DNA of 64,000 nt from the NCBI RefSeq assembly GCF_014189535.1, contig NZ_CP050308.1, forward strand, positions 2,331,501 through 2,395,500, written 5' to 3'. The position numbers and the translations under genes are program-made. The stretch is from Rhizobium lusitanum. GTDB taxonomy: Bacteria > Pseudomonadota > Alphaproteobacteria > Rhizobiales > Rhizobiaceae. The notes under the pieces are model-generated. The model was not told the DNA's origin. It searched no databases and saw nothing but the letters and a program-made list of their open reading frames with translations. Below are positions 62,883 through 64,000 of this stretch, piece by piece (within the stretch, counting starts at the first letter, position 1; each line of letters opens with the position of its first letter).

Positions 62883-64000
62883 TTGGACGACTTGCGCGCG
62901 AAGAAACCGCATGCTGATCCCGCAACCGGGACCATAGCCGGCAAGGTGCCCGTGGGCATCATGACATGGCCCGTAGCGATCTTCGGAAGCCTGCTCTGGA
63001 TTCTCGTCGCATCCGCCACCCTTGTGGAAAGCGATGCCTACCGCTATGCGGCCGCCCTGCTCTCGTTGATCGCGTTTTATTACTATCTGAAAGCGCCGGT
63101 ACGGCCTCGCACCGATTGGATCGGCTGGCTATGCATGGGCTGGGGTGCCTATGTCATGACCCGCTTCGCCATCACCTATTGGCTGACGCCCGAACATGAT
63201 ATCGGCGCCTCCGACTGGCTCTACGCTTTTCCCTTCTTCTTCCCGATCCTCGGCGTTGCGTTCCTGCTCTACGAACCGCTATTCGAAAAGATCATCGCCG
63301 CCTATTTCGCCGCAGTCCTGATCATGTTGATCGCCACGCAGCATTTCCGCGAGGTTTTCGCCGGCGAGACCATCCGCCCGCTGATCATGAACAACCAGAT
63401 CCATGGCGCCGTCGCCTGCGGCATGATCGTGATCTTCACGCTGTTCTGGCTGCTGCATTATCTGACGGACAAGTCGAGCGACCGCAGGATCGCACGCTTT
63501 GCCTATATCGTCTCGCCCTTCATCGTCGGGCTCTGTTTCATCGCGATCTACGGCGCCAAGTCGAAAGGCGTCTGGCTGGCGCTGAGCATTACTCTGCCGC
63601 TGCTGGGGCTGGTGGCTCTGAGCTATCTGCGCCTGAAGCTCGGCGCCATCGTCATCGCCGTCGCCGCGGTCCTGCTCATCGCGGGCGTCTACACCGTGCG
63701 GCACAATCTCGACAAGACCGCCGGCCCGACCGTATCGGCAACCATCGCCATGCTGCAAAGCGTCACCGGCGGCCATGACCTAGGCGGCGCGGTTTCGAAC
63801 ACCATTGGCTCCACCAATACGCCGGTGTCGATGGACGAGCGGCTACAACTCTGGTCGAACAGCTGGGAAGTCTTCTCTTCCGCGCCGGTCTTCGGCTGGG
63901 GCAACCGCTGGCTCGAGCGCTGGCACGAGACGCGCTATTCACATATCCAATACACACTGCTGCACAATGGTTACTTGGAAATCCTAGTGCGCTACGGCCT
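62883..64000 (+). CDS. O-antigen ligase/polymerase-family membrane protein, cut by the window end
   Basis: Open to the window edge without a stop; 372 codons are visible. The TTG at 62883 follows GGAGAG closely and is the best start; an ATG at 62860 is in another frame that closes soon. At least nine hydrophobic segments are visible, with a large periplasmic loop that contains SMDERLQLWSNSWEVFSSA, PVFGWGNRWLERWHET and LLHNGYLEILVRYG, as in Wzy_C/WaaL O-antigen ligases (G.G...F, HN.YL..L...G). Placed after the initiating transferase, it is probably the polymerase or ligase of a surface polysaccharide. Confidence 0.82.
   Translation, partial: MDDLRAKKPHADPATGTIAGKVPVGIMTWPVAIFGSLLWILVASATLVESDAYRYAAALLSLIAFYYYLKAPVRPRTDWIGWLCMGWGAYVMTRFAITYWLTPEHDIGASDWLYAFPFFFPILGVAFLLYEPLFEKIIAAYFAAVLIMLIATQHFREVFAGETIRPLIMNNQIHGAVACGMIVIFTLFWLLHYLTDKSSDRRIARFAYIVSPFIVGLCFIAIYGAKSKGVWLALSITLPLLGLVALSYLRLKLGAIVIAVAAVLLIAGVYTVRHNLDKTAGPTVSATIAMLQSVTGGHDLGGAVSNTIGSTNTPVSMDERLQLWSNSWEVFSSAPVFGWGNRWLERWHETRYSHIQYTLLHNGYLEILVRYG

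Overview
The window looks like chromosomal DNA of a Rhizobiaceae bacterium, most likely Rhizobium sensu lato. The coding sequence is GC-rich. It carries a complete cyclic beta-1,2-glucan locus (a giant NdvB synthase, the NdvA exporter and an OpgC-type substituent transferase), a RopA-type porin, and an ExpR-like LuxR regulator between pyc and ndvA, the same arrangement known from Sinorhizobium meliloti. No rRNA, tRNA, CRISPR array or intact insertion sequence was seen.

Left part (1-14000): isoprenoid genes ispA and ispG with a LysE exporter between them; MFS and EamA exporters; a solitary AT-richer gene at 5885-7486 that joins a GHKL (Hsp90/MutL/MORC-like) ATPase to a C-terminal HEPN-like segment; an SDR protein without the usual Tyr-Lys pair and a LysR regulator overlapping it tail to tail; a cupin; an ArsR regulator with a frameshifted SRPBCC partner; a ClpP paralogue; and a cystine-type ABC transporter.

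Middle (14000-41600): a type I secretion ABC/HlyD pair in an operon with a serralysin-like metalloprotease that ends in six tandem repeats of about 38 residues; a metallo-beta-lactamase-fold hydrolase; pyruvate carboxylase; expR; ndvA; porin; opgC; ndvB; an XRE-cupin regulator; two small rhizobial-type proteins; and a frameshifted DUF2251-like gene. NdvB makes the glucan from UDP-glucose, NdvA exports it, and OpgC probably decorates it in the periplasm.

Right part (41600-64000): an operon of a membrane dipeptidase and a dipeptide/oligopeptide ABC transporter whose first ATPase gene is frameshifted in a run of seven G; a second LysE exporter; a membrane GGDEF protein; a decayed ArsB C-terminus; a ribose-type sugar ABC operon; DUF1993; galE with an overlapping sulfatase/phosphonate monoester hydrolase; DUF1275; cytochrome b561; and the start of a surface-polysaccharide locus (nucleotide-sugar dehydrogenase, epimerase, sugar-phosphate transferase and an O-antigen ligase/polymerase cut by the window end).

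Best candidate for an undescribed system: the lone GHKL ATPase-HEPN fusion. The window also holds four broken genes, two of them broken in homopolymer runs, which could be sequencing errors or real decay. Calls rest on reading the sequence and family knowledge; no database search was run.
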